Origin: an uncultured Prevotella sp. | GTDB lineage: Bacteria; Bacteroidota; Bacteroidia; Bacteroidales; Bacteroidaceae | DNA: 34,599 nt | Direction of reading: 5' to 3' | Assembly: GCA_946612625.1 (NCBI GenBank) | Contig: CAMOEW010000016.1 | Span: 1-34,599, forward strand | Shown here: positions 24,944 to 32,436 of the stretch, one piece after another | Numbering within the stretch: position 1 is the first letter of the stretch | How the letters are laid out: every line of letters starts with the position of its first letter | Position numbers and translations under genes: made by a program | Notes under the pieces: generated by a model | Told to the model about the DNA's origin: nothing | What the model saw: only the letters and a program-made list of their open reading frames with translations | Database searches by the model: none

Positions 24944-26017
24944 ATGAAGAAGTACAACTTTAACGCAGGTCCTTCAATGCTTCCTCGCGAAGTTATTGAG
25001 AACACAGCAAAGCAGATTTTAGACTTTAATGGCAGTGGACTGTCGTTGGCAGAAATCAGCCACCGTGCTAAAGACTTCCAGCCCGTTGTTGACGAGGCAG
25101 AAGCATTGGTAAAAGAGCTGCTCGACATTCCCGATGGCTACAAGACCATCTTCCTTGGTGGTGGAGCTTCACTGGAATTCTGTATGGTGCCTTATAACTT
25201 CCTTGTAAAGAAAGCTGCTTACCTCAATACTGGTACCTGGGCAAAGAAAGCTATGAAGGAGGCCAAGCTTTTTGGTGAGGTTGTAGAGGTCGCTTCTTCA
25301 GCTGACGCAAACTATACTTTCATTCCAAAGGGATGGACAGTACCTGCTGATGCCGATTACCTTCACACTACTTCGAACAACACAATTTACGGCACAGAGA
25401 TGCGCAAGGACTACGATGTTCCTGTGCGTCAGATTTGCGACATGTCGTCCGATATCTTCAGTCGTCCTGTTGACGTGTCGAAATATGACTGTATATATGC
25501 TGGTGCTCAGAAAAATCTCTCTATGGCAGGTGTTACCATTGTAATTGTCAAAGAAGATGCTCTCGGCAAGGCCGATGCAGTTCGTAAGATTCCTACAATG
25601 CTTGACTATCGCACCCACGTAGAGAAAGGTTCAATGTTTAATACTCCTCCTGTGGTTCCCATATATACTGCTCTTGAAAACCTCCGCTGGATAAAGGCAC
25701 AGGGTGGAGTCAAGGAAATGGATCGTCGCGCCCTTCAGCGTGCCGATATGCTCTACAGCGAGATTGACCGCAATAAGTTGTTCCGTGGCACCGTGGCCGA
25801 AGAAGACCGCTCTGTGATGAACATCTGCTTCGTGATGAACGATGAGTATGCAGAGCTTGAGAAACCGTTCTTTGAGTTTGCCACCAGCAAGGGAATGGTA
25901 GGCATCAAGGGTCACCGTTCAGTTGGTGGCTTCCGTGCCAGCTGCTATAATGCACAGACCGTTGAGGGCGTACAGGCTCTTATCGACTGCATGAAGGAAT
26001 TTGAATCAAACCACTAA
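24944..26017 (+). CDS. serC: Phosphoserine aminotransferase
   Basis: A 357-residue PLP enzyme that converts 3-phosphohydroxypyruvate and glutamate to phosphoserine and 2-oxoglutarate; it also serves pyridoxal phosphate synthesis. [20 protein letters not shown] is the family N-terminus. [20 protein letters not shown] and [10 protein letters not shown] follow, and [18 protein letters not shown] carries the PLP-binding Lys190. The C-terminal [20 protein letters not shown] holds the Arg and His residues that bind the substrate phosphate. It is followed after 13 nt by serA, so the first two serine-synthesis steps are encoded together. Confidence 0.96.
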   Translation: MKKYNFNAGPSMLPREVIENTAKQILDFNGSGLSLAEISHRAKDFQPVVDEAEALVKELLDIPDGYKTIFLGGGASLEFCMVPYNFLVKKAAYLNTGTWAKKAMKEAKLFGEVVEVASSADANYTFIPKGWTVPADADYLHTTSNNTIYGTEMRKDYDVPVRQICDMSSDIFSRPVDVSKYDCIYAGAQKNLSMAGVTIVIVKEDALGKADAVRKIPTMLDYRTHVEKGSMFNTPPVVPIYTALENLRWIKAQGGVKEMDRRALQRADMLYSEIDRNKLFRGTVAEEDRSVMNICFVMNDEYAELEKPFFEFATSKGMVGIKGHRSVGGFRASCYNAQTVEGVQALIDCMKEFESNH

Positions 26018-26030
26018 TTCACAGACGTAT

Positions 26031-26948
26031 ATGAAAGTATTAGTAGCAACAGAAAAACCGTTTGCAGCAGCAGCTGTTAATGGCATCAGAGCAGAGGTGG
26101 AAGCATCTGGCAACGAACTTGTACTTCTTGAGAAATATACAGAAAAGAGTCAGTTGCTTGATGCTGTAAAGGATGTCGATGCACTTATCGTCCGTTCCGA
26201 TAAGGTAGATGCCGAGGTGCTTGATGCCGCCAAACAACTCAAAATTGTTGTTCGTGCCGGTGCAGGCTACGACAATATCGACCTCAGCGCCGCTACAGCC
26301 CATAATGTAGTGGCAGAGAACACACCCGGACAGAACTCCAACGCTGTGGCAGAGTTAGTGTTTGGACTGCTTGTTTATGCCGTTCGTAATTTCTATAACG
26401 GCAAGAGCGGATCTGAACTTCTTGGTAAGAAACTTGGTATCCTTGCTTTTGGCAATGTCGGTCGCAATGTGGCTCGTATAGCAAAAGGCTTTGGAATGGA
26501 AGTTTATGCCTACGACGCTTTCTGCCCGAAGGAGGCTATTGAGAGTGCCGGCGTTCATGCCGTTGACTGTCAGGATGCATTGTTCGAGCAGTGCGACGTT
26601 GTTTCGCTTCATATTCCTGCTACGGCAGAGACAAAGCAGAGCATCAACTATGCCCTCGTAGGTAAGATGAAGAAGGGTGGTATTCTCGTGAACACTGCCC
26701 GTAAGGAAGTTATCAATGAGCCTGAATTGATTCGTTTGATGCAGGAGCGCGACGACCTGAAGTTTGTCACCGACATCCTCCCTGATGCAAATGATGAGTT
26801 TGCTAAGTTTGAAGGCCGTTATTTCTCTACTCCAAAGAAGATGGGCGCTCAGACAGCCGAGGCCAACATCAATGCCGGCATAGCAGCTGCTAAGCAGATT
26901 ATCGCTTTCTTCACTGACGGATGTACTAAATTCCAGGTGAATAAATAA
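26031..26948 (+). CDS. serA: Short-form D-3-phosphoglycerate dehydrogenase
   Basis: A 305-residue NAD-dependent dehydrogenase that oxidises 3-phosphoglycerate in serine synthesis. The start MKVLVATEKPF was chosen over an ATG at 26001 that overlaps serC. VRAGAGYDNIDLSAA and ENTPGQNSNAVAEL are substrate-domain signatures; GILAFGNVGRNVARIAKGFG is the nucleotide-binding loop. The protein ends without ACT or intervening regulatory domains, so it is the short form. The usual catalytic His in T-P-H is replaced: here STPKKMGAQTAEA puts Lys269 at that position. Short, Lys-containing enzymes are known from Bacteroidales and Entamoeba, as I recall. It overlaps the GH43 start by 1 nt. Confidence 0.93.
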   Translation: MKVLVATEKPFAAAAVNGIRAEVEASGNELVLLEKYTEKSQLLDAVKDVDALIVRSDKVDAEVLDAAKQLKIVVRAGAGYDNIDLSAATAHNVVAENTPGQNSNAVAELVFGLLVYAVRNFYNGKSGSELLGKKLGILAFGNVGRNVARIAKGFGMEVYAYDAFCPKEAIESAGVHAVDCQDALFEQCDVVSLHIPATAETKQSINYALVGKMKKGGILVNTARKEVINEPELIRLMQERDDLKFVTDILPDANDEFAKFEGRYFSTPKKMGAQTAEANINAGIAAAKQIIAFFTDGCTKFQVNK

Positions 26949-27940
26949 TGCCTAAACTGCTTTATGCCCTTCTGTCAATGTATTGCCTACATGCATCGGC
27001 AGATGATTTCACCACCGGCAGTCCTCTTGTTCACGACCCTGTGATGGCCTATGAGGATAGTACATATTATATATTTTCTACCGGTGTGGGCATTCAGCAG
27101 ATGACATCCACCGACCGGGCGACATGGACAGTGTCGCGCCGGCCGGTTATGTCTGTCATACCCCGTTGGACCCGTGACTCCGTTCCCGGATTCCGAAATC
27201 ATGTGTGGGCTCCTGACATAATTCATTGGCATGGTAGATGGTGGCTTGCCTACAGCTGTTCCACTTTTGGCAAGAACGGCTCGGCAATAGGACTGTTGAG
27301 CACAAAGCGATTGTCGTATGGTATATGGAACGACGAGGGTTGCATCGTGTCGTCGAAGCCTCGTCGTGACAATTGGAATGCCATCGATCCAAACTTCGTT
27401 ATCGACAGTCAGACCGATACCCCGTGGCTTGTGTGGGGATCGTTTTGGGATGGCATACAGATGATACGTCTCGATTCCACCATGCATGTGGCAGCTGGTG
27501 CGCAGCCGGTAACTATTGCCCGACGTTACGACCCGGCAGCTCAGATACAAGCAGAGAATCCAACATCCAAATATGCCGGAACTAATGCCATCGAAGCTCC
27601 GTTTATCCTTCGTCATGGCGACTATTACTATCTATTCGTGTCGTGGGATTACTGCTGCCGGGGATCCAAGAGCAACTATCGAGTTGCTGTAGGCCGCAGC
27701 CGTAATGTCACAGGACCTTATCTTGACCGCGATGGACGCGATATGCTATATGGTGGTGGTACTGTGATAATCGAGGGTAACAAGCTTGAATTTGATGCCA
27801 TAGGTCATTGTGCAGCATATAATTTCAACGGCGACGACGTATTTATAAGCCACGGCTACAGTATCTCGAAGAACGGAGCTGCCGTTTTAGTTCAGCGACG
27901 TATAGAGTGGACTGCCGACGGTTGGCTGTCGCTTAAATAA
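26948..27940 (+). CDS. Exported GH43-family arabinanase-like glycosidase
   Basis: A 330-residue protein with a short signal peptide (LLYALLSMYCLHASA) and a five-bladed beta-propeller of the GH43 family. Three catalytic acids can be placed: Asp in LVHDPVMAY, the pKa-modulating Asp in NAIDPNFVID, and Glu in NAIEAPFILRHGDYYYLFVS. HVWAPDIIHWHGRWWLAYSC and WDYCCRGSKSNYRVAVGRS are typical of endo-1,5-alpha-L-arabinanases, the most likely activity. It starts in a TAATG overlap with serA, so it is translationally coupled to a biosynthetic gene, with no visible promoter of its own and no SusC/D neighbours. It converges on hprA with an 8-nt overlap. Confidence 0.88.
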   Translation: MPKLLYALLSMYCLHASADDFTTGSPLVHDPVMAYEDSTYYIFSTGVGIQQMTSTDRATWTVSRRPVMSVIPRWTRDSVPGFRNHVWAPDIIHWHGRWWLAYSCSTFGKNGSAIGLLSTKRLSYGIWNDEGCIVSSKPRRDNWNAIDPNFVIDSQTDTPWLVWGSFWDGIQMIRLDSTMHVAAGAQPVTIARRYDPAAQIQAENPTSKYAGTNAIEAPFILRHGDYYYLFVSWDYCCRGSKSNYRVAVGRSRNVTGPYLDRDGRDMLYGGGTVIIEGNKLEFDAIGHCAAYNFNGDDVFISHGYSISKNGAAVLVQRRIEWTADGWLSLK

Positions 27941-28934
27941 AAGTCACGACATTCAATGGCTTGTTTGCAAAGAATGCTGCGAGGTTTCTGGCTGCCGTAT
28001 GGATGAGCCTGATGCGGGCCTCATGACTTGCCCATGCAATGTGAGGTGTAATGTAGGTATTGGGGCAGGACAGTATTGGATTATCTTTTGACGGTGGTTC
28101 TGTTGATAGCACGTCGGCACAAAAAGCACTTATTTTATTATTCCACAGAGCTTCGGCCACGTCCTGTTCATTGACCAACGGACCGCGACCGGTATTGATT
28201 ATAACGGCTTCGGATTTCATAAGAGCTATACGTTGTTTGTTGACTAAATGGCGTGTTTCTTCGTTCAGTTGACAATGCAGCGTGAGATAATCAGACTGTC
28301 GGAAAAGATCTTCGATGGAGGTTCTGTGGATGTAGTCGGGTAGGGCACTTTGCGGCTTTGATGTGTATGCCGCCACTTTCATTCCGAATGCATGGGCGAT
28401 GCGTGCAACGGCGGTACCGATGTTGCCAAGACCGACGATGCCTATTGTTTTTCCGTCAAGTTCCATGACGGGCGTGTCCATCCAACAGAAATCAATCGAG
28501 CGTGTCCAGCGGCCATGTCGATTCTCCGTGGCGTAATGCTCTATGCGATTGGCGACGTTCAGTATGTGTGCAAACACCATCTGTGCCACGCTCTGTGTGC
28601 TGTAAGCTGGGATGTTGGTTACAATGATGTCACGCTGGCGTGCTGACTCCAAATCAACTACGTTGTATCCCGTAGCCAGCACCCCGATATACTTCAACTG
28701 CGGCAGCTGTGCCATAATCTCTGCTGAGATGATTACCTTGTTCGTCAATATCGCATCTGCATCTTGACAGCATCTGACGACGTCCTCAGGTCGGGTGCGT
28801 TCATAGACCGTCAGCTGTCCCAGTTCATCTATTTCTCGCCAAGTCAGCTCTCCTTGCGTAACTGAATACCCATCGAGAATAACTATTTTCTTTTTGTTTG
28901 CAGCCTCCTGCTGGTTCGTTTCATCTGTAGTCAT
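27933..28934 (-). CDS. hprA: D-2-hydroxyacid dehydrogenase, hydroxypyruvate reductase-like
   Basis: A 333-residue NAD(P)-dependent enzyme. The start at 28934 (MTTDETNQQ) was chosen because a promoter at 28983-29014 would place the transcription start downstream of the alternative ATG at 28985. KIVILDGYSVTQGELTWREI resembles glycerate dehydrogenases. GIVGLGNIGTAVARIAHAFG is the Rossmann motif, and the catalytic set is complete: Arg in NTGRGPLVNE, Glu in STEPPSKDNPIL, and His298 in ITPHIAWASHEAR. Reduction of hydroxypyruvate to glycerate is the likely reaction, but substrate choice in this family is hard to read from sequence. It converges with the GH43 gene. Confidence 0.85.
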   Translation of the reverse strand: MTTDETNQQEAANKKKIVILDGYSVTQGELTWREIDELGQLTVYERTRPEDVVRCCQDADAILTNKVIISAEIMAQLPQLKYIGVLATGYNVVDLESARQRDIIVTNIPAYSTQSVAQMVFAHILNVANRIEHYATENRHGRWTRSIDFCWMDTPVMELDGKTIGIVGLGNIGTAVARIAHAFGMKVAAYTSKPQSALPDYIHRTSIEDLFRQSDYLTLHCQLNEETRHLVNKQRIALMKSEAVIINTGRGPLVNEQDVAEALWNNKISAFCADVLSTEPPSKDNPILSCPNTYITPHIAWASHEARIRLIHTAARNLAAFFANKPLNVVTFI

Positions 28935-28982
28935 ATAGTTTGATTTATAGATTTTTATTGCAACGTTCTTAACTTTCCGATG

Positions 28983-29014
28983 CAAAGATACAAAAAAGAT
29001 AATAGCCAGACAAA
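28983..29014 (-). promoter_or_regulatory. Bacteroidetes-type promoter for hprA
   Basis: On the minus strand TTTG (29014-29011), 20-nt spacer, TATCTTTG (28990-28983): a perfect consensus match. The predicted leader is ~40 nt. Confidence 0.8.
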
Positions 29015-29094
29015 TAATATTTGCAGATTAATGAGCGAATGAAGATATGTCTTTTCTTGGCTTTTTCTTGCATGATTCTTATTTTTATCGTCAT

Positions 29095-29264
29095 GAATTC
29101 CCGTTGCTCCGAACGACGGCATTTCCGTAATTTCAGAATTCCCATCGCTCCGAACGACGGCATTTCCGTAATTTCAGAATTCCCACCGCTCCGAACGACG
29201 GCATTTCCGTAATTTCAGAATTCCCATCGCTCCGAACGACGGCATTTCTGTAATTTCAGAATTC
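29095..29264. repeat. Four tandem 41-bp repeats
   Basis: Copies lie at 29095-29135, 29136-29176, 29177-29217 and 29218-29258, followed by a 6-bp partial copy GAATTC. Each unit begins GAATTCCC, has the invariant core GCTCCGAACGACGGCATTT, and ends GTAATTTCA. Differences are few: positions 9-12 of the unit read GTTG, ATCG, ACCG and ATCG, and one C-to-T change occurs in the last copy. In copy 1 CCGTTG can pair with CGACGG around a 7-nt loop; the variable bases fall in the left arm of that stem. There are no spacers, so it is not a CRISPR array. Confidence 0.95.
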
Positions 29265-29294
29265 ATAAAGTTCAAAACAATGCTTGACAGAATG

Positions 29295-29310
29295 GTTGAA
29301 GAGTTTCAAC
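29295..29310. promoter_or_regulatory. Perfect dyad upstream of the blaI promoter
   Basis: GTTGAA and TTCAAC flank GAGT, a perfect 6-bp inverted repeat ending 31 nt before the -33 box of the blaI promoter. It is a candidate protein-binding site. It is followed by seven A residues, not T, so it is not a plus-strand terminator. Confidence 0.4.
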
Positions 29311-29341
29311 TAAAAAAATAGGTTAAAAGTCGGGACAAGTC

Positions 29342-29373
29342 TTTGGAAGTTTATGGAGAAAGACATAACTTTG
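29342..29373 (+). promoter_or_regulatory. Bacteroidetes-type promoter for the blaI-M56-lipoprotein operon
   Basis: TTTG (29342-29345), 20-nt spacer, TAACTTTG (29366-29373): a perfect match. An imperfect dyad, AAGTTTATG (29347-29355) against CATAACTT (29364-29371), overlaps the spacer and -7 box and is a good candidate operator for the BlaI-type repressor. Confidence 0.8.
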
Positions 29374-29403
29374 TACCGTCGAACTAAAAATTTCGTTGGA
29401 GAT

Positions 29404-29763
29404 ATGCAGAAACTTACAGGAAAAGAAGAAGAGGTGCTGGAACTGATGTGGCAGTTGGGTGAATGTGCACCGAAGGATATTGTAGCACAGTATCCTGAGC
29501 CACAACCGCACGTGAACACCATCGCCACTATGGTACAGTCATTAGAGCGCAAGGGATATGTGAGTCATCGTGCACAGGGGCGTGGCTACATCTATTTCCC
29601 CGTCGTGAATCGAGACGATTATGGACGCTCGAAACTGGGCGGATTCGTTGACCGCTATTTTAAGCACTCGTATATGGAGCTGGTCTCGTCGCTTGTGGCC
29701 GAGGAAAAAGTGAGCGAACAGGAACTTGTCGATTTTCTGAACGAACTGAAAAAGCAACAGTAG
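29404..29763 (+). CDS. blaI: BlaI/MecI-type winged-helix repressor
   Basis: A 119-residue DNA-binding repressor of the BlaI/CopY family. MQKLTGKEEEVLELMWQLGE opens the winged helix; PHVNTIATMVQSLERKGYVS is the recognition helix region and GRGYIYFPVVNRDDY the wing. The C-terminal helices (GGFVDRYFKHSYMELVSSLV) form the dimer part. I chose 29404, preceded by GGAG, because the frame's earlier ATG at 29353 lies within the promoter and cannot be transcribed from it. In staphylococci such repressors are removed by proteolysis when an M56 sensor is triggered; the next gene is such a sensor. No Asn-Phe cleavage site like that of MecI is evident. The target may be this operon and others. Confidence 0.92.
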   Translation: MQKLTGKEEEVLELMWQLGECAPKDIVAQYPEPQPHVNTIATMVQSLERKGYVSHRAQGRGYIYFPVVNRDDYGRSKLGGFVDRYFKHSYMELVSSLVAEEKVSEQELVDFLNELKKQQ

Positions 29764-29767
29764 AACT

Positions 29768-31681
29768 ATGGCAACATTCATTATTTATCTCATACGGTGG
29801 GCCGTCTGTCTGACGTTGCTCTACTCGCTCTTCGGACTGTTCCTGAAGCGTGAGACGCTACACAGTATGAACCGCATTGTTCTGTTGACCGTGCTCGTAT
29901 CCAGCATGGTGTTACCACTATGCCAGATAGAGACTGACAGTAAGAATATCGTTACGCAAAGCCGCGAAATGATAGAGCATCAGATTGCCAATGTGCAGAA
30001 TCCATTGAGTGATGACATCAAGCGTATCACTATTTCAAATCCGGAAACCGGGGTGAGATACACACACATACCCATTCGTGATGATGTCAATGCTTACATT
30101 CTAATCGCCATAGCCATCTATCTGGCTGGTCTCATTGTCTGCTGGTTGCGCTATTTCTGGCAGATGGCTGCGCTGACGCTGATGATCCGCCACAGCAACA
30201 GGATAAGTGTGGAAGGCGTGCCCGCCTACGTACATGTTGTGACCAGTCGCGATGTGAAGGCTCCATGCAGTTGGATGCGATGGATTATACTTAACCCCGA
30301 CGATGTAGGCATCCGCGCCATTATCAACCACGAAATGGCTCACATCCGACTTGGGCACTCATGGGACATGCTGCTCTGCGAATTTACTTGTCGCACGCTA
30401 TGGTTTCTGCCATTCGTCTGGATGCTACGCCAGGATCTGCGCGACGTCCATGAGTTTCAGGCAGACCGCCGTGTTCTCAAGGAAGGAATTAAAGATGAAG
30501 AATATCAGCTGTTATTAATAAAGAAAGCGACTTCTACGGGACTGCAGCCTGTGGTGAACGCATTCAACCAAAGTCCAATTAAACGAAGATTCAAAATGAT
30601 GTACAAAAAACCATCCCGACGATGGGTGGCCCTGAAAGCCGCCTATCTCCTGCCGCTGAGTGCGCTGGCTGTAGTGGCTTTCGCCCGTCCGCAAGCCATC
30701 AGCGAGATTGAACAGAAAGTAGAAGCTGAGGTCACAAAGGCTGTGGCTACTGACGTATGGACCAACGACGAGCCTGTACAGACAGAGCCGACAGAGCCGG
30801 TCATGCTGCCAGCCGCAACAGCCGCAAATGACACAGTGCCTCTGCTGCCCGATGCCAACCTTGTCAACGCCGACCTTGCTGAATTAGGCCAAAAAGTGCT
30901 TGGCGGTTCTCCCGCCAAGCCCCCTGTTGTCATCCTCGACAGCACAATGCAGGCCGTAGGTGCACGCAAGATTGCCGAAGGTATCTATGTCGGCCATTTT
31001 CAACCTAACCTGAACAGCGATACTGTGAGCGTAGCCGATGTTACAATCCTCAACCGCGAGTCGAAGCAGACCGCTGAGCACCGATTCGCCCAGAACGCTG
31101 CCAATCCCAATGCCTACAACATCACCCTGAACGCTGAGACGCGCAAAGACCGCACGGGCTATTACATCCGCTACATGCAGCCCGTGGCATCCACCCAGCG
31201 CAACTACGACAAAAAGGTGGTAGATCCGAAAATGCTTTCAACCGACAGTCTGCTGACAGGGCGTAGCAGTAAACATCTACAACTTTTTCAGCCAGTAGCC
31301 ATTGAAAGAAAAAAGAAAGAGACGCGCGTTTATATGTACATGGGATTTATGGACAAACAGCAAGTGGAGATTTGGCGGCAGCAGAACATAAACATGTACT
31401 CCAACTTAGCACTTGTTGACGAACAGACAGGCGACAAATATGTGTGCCGCTCTATCGACTATGCTTATTTCATGTTCGTTAAAGACGAAGACGTAACATA
31501 TGTAAAAGACAGGAAAAGTAAAAAAGACACGATAAGTGTCTATCAAATCTGTCTTATCTTCCCACCACTGAGCAAGAAGATGAATACAGCGTATTTCGGA
31601 CAGGTAAATGATAACGGACGATATACCACGACTTTCGAACTGAACGCAATCCCCAGCAAGGGCCGCGTTATTACAAAATGA
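29768..31681 (+). CDS. BlaR1-like M56 membrane metallopeptidase with long C-terminal sensor region
   Basis: A 637-residue membrane protein starting 4 nt after blaI. Hydrophobic segments at ~4-25, ~37-53, ~108-128 and ~286-309 frame the M56 peptidase, whose zinc motif is INHEMAHIRLGH (His188-Glu-x-x-His192), with the likely third-ligand region in LRDVHEFQADRRVLKEG. The last ~330 residues follow WVALKAAYLLPLSALAVVAF and would be outside the cytoplasm. They do not resemble the penicillin-binding domain of BlaR1. The final ~110 residues contain VDEQTGDKYV and LIFPPLSKKMN, a motif set also found in the lipoprotein encoded next. Likely role: sense an envelope signal and trigger cleavage of the BlaI-type repressor. 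The ligand is unknown. Confidence 0.88.
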   Translation: MATFIIYLIRWAVCLTLLYSLFGLFLKRETLHSMNRIVLLTVLVSSMVLPLCQIETDSKNIVTQSREMIEHQIANVQNPLSDDIKRITISNPETGVRYTHIPIRDDVNAYILIAIAIYLAGLIVCWLRYFWQMAALTLMIRHSNRISVEGVPAYVHVVTSRDVKAPCSWMRWIILNPDDVGIRAIINHEMAHIRLGHSWDMLLCEFTCRTLWFLPFVWMLRQDLRDVHEFQADRRVLKEGIKDEEYQLLLIKKATSTGLQPVVNAFNQSPIKRRFKMMYKKPSRRWVALKAAYLLPLSALAVVAFARPQAISEIEQKVEAEVTKAVATDVWTNDEPVQTEPTEPVMLPAATAANDTVPLLPDANLVNADLAELGQKVLGGSPAKPPVVILDSTMQAVGARKIAEGIYVGHFQPNLNSDTVSVADVTILNRESKQTAEHRFAQNAANPNAYNITLNAETRKDRTGYYIRYMQPVASTQRNYDKKVVDPKMLSTDSLLTGRSSKHLQLFQPVAIERKKKETRVYMYMGFMDKQQVEIWRQQNINMYSNLALVDEQTGDKYVCRSIDYAYFMFVKDEDVTYVKDRKSKKDTISVYQICLIFPPLSKKMNTAYFGQVNDNGRYTTTFELNAIPSKGRVITK

Positions 31682-31693
31682 ACATTAAACATT

Positions 31694-32353
31694 ATGATTG
31701 CAAAACAGATGAAATATATGTTATTGGTGGCACTCACGGCGATGGTTGCCAGTTGCCACACCACGAAGAACATTGTCGGTTCAGACTACGACGAACATCC
31801 TGAGAACAAGCAGCCCGTGCTGGAACGCCCCGCCTGGCCTAACTACGACCTGCACGACGACCGCTCGTTTGCAGCCTTCTCGCACGTGCAGACGGCTCCC
31901 AAAGGCGTAGGCACCTACCTAAAAGATGAAAACGGCAGCTGGAATCATGGTCGGACCACCATCTACCGCTGCAAGGATGCCACTTATGTATGCTACGACT
32001 GGGATGTGCCCGACTATCAGGACTGGTGGTTCTTCCGCGAGAACTCCGGCGCTGCCATCATCGATGCCGATACCGGCGACCGCTATGTGGTGCAGAGCCA
32101 CGAGCACTTCCCCCTCGACCAGTGCTTCTGGATCTACGGCCACAAAAACGAGACCATCCGCCTCATCACCCGCTATCCGCCTCTGCCCCTGTCGGTGAAG
32201 CACATCCGCCTCTATTCGCCCACCAGCGAGTCACGCCGATGGATGAGCGGCGAGGGCAGTCTCACCATTGTTTATAACCTTGACGACCTGCGCCCCAACG
32301 CCATGAAACAGGAAACGGAAAAACCGAAGAAGCAAGGTCGCATCATTCGCTGA
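31694..32353 (+). CDS. Lipoprotein of unknown function, shares a domain with the M56 sensor
   Basis: A 219-residue predicted lipoprotein; I do not recognise a named family. The N-terminus MKYMLLVALTAMVASC has a lipobox (VASC) with the lipidated Cys at residue 21 of the longest frame; Met7 is an equally possible start. The mature part is rich in aromatic residues (DWDVPDYQDWWFFREN). The segment AAIIDADTGDRYV, with ITRYPPLPLSVKHIRLYS about 30 residues later, parallels VDEQTGDKYV and FPPLSKKMNTAYF in the M56 protein. The tail is charged (KQETEKPKKQGRIIR). Two sampled 60-base stretches are about 58-63% G+C, richer than neighbouring genes look. It starts 12 nt after the M56 stop. It may be a ligand-binding partner or an output of the system. 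Confidence 0.8.
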   Translation: MIAKQMKYMLLVALTAMVASCHTTKNIVGSDYDEHPENKQPVLERPAWPNYDLHDDRSFAAFSHVQTAPKGVGTYLKDENGSWNHGRTTIYRCKDATYVCYDWDVPDYQDWWFFRENSGAAIIDADTGDRYVVQSHEHFPLDQCFWIYGHKNETIRLITRYPPLPLSVKHIRLYSPTSESRRWMSGEGSLTIVYNLDDLRPNAMKQETEKPKKQGRIIR

Positions 32354-32398
32354 CGAATACAATCAAGTAATCTATTTTTCATAAGTTAACCCGGGAAT

Positions 32399-32432
32399 GC
32401 TGGAAGCCGCTGAGAAGCCCCTTCCAGCTTTT
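32399..32432 (+). terminator. Likely terminator of the blaI operon
   Basis: GCTGGAAG (32399-32406) pairs perfectly with CTTCCAGC (32421-32428) around a 14-nt loop and is followed by four T residues. It lies 46 nt after the lipoprotein stop, in the gap between convergent genes. Confidence 0.6.
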
Positions 32433-32436
32433 CAGA

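Larger units (their letters stand above)
28935..29403. other. 469-bp intergenic region between hprA and blaI
   Basis: The largest gene-free stretch of the window. It holds, left to right: the hprA leader and promoter (minus strand), about 80 bp of AT-rich sequence with no recognised feature, four 41-bp tandem repeats, a 16-bp dyad, and the blaI promoter with an imperfect dyad in its spacer. Short open frames across it depend on the repeat unit, whose 41-bp length shifts the frame in every copy, so I do not call a gene. Confidence 0.7.

Noticed and set aside
29021..29212. Small plus-strand frame with a hydrophobic N-terminus (63 codons) starting near the hprA promoter
   Set aside because: It runs into the 41-bp repeats, which shift frame in every copy, has no ribosome-binding site or promoter, and its C-terminal part is only repeat sequence.
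29095..29264. CRISPR array
   Set aside because: The units are directly adjacent with no unique spacers and no cas genes are present.
29768..31681. Beta-lactam receptor (true BlaR1) function
   Set aside because: The extracytoplasmic tail shows no SxxK/SxN/KTG penicillin-binding motif set, so beta-lactam sensing is not supported.
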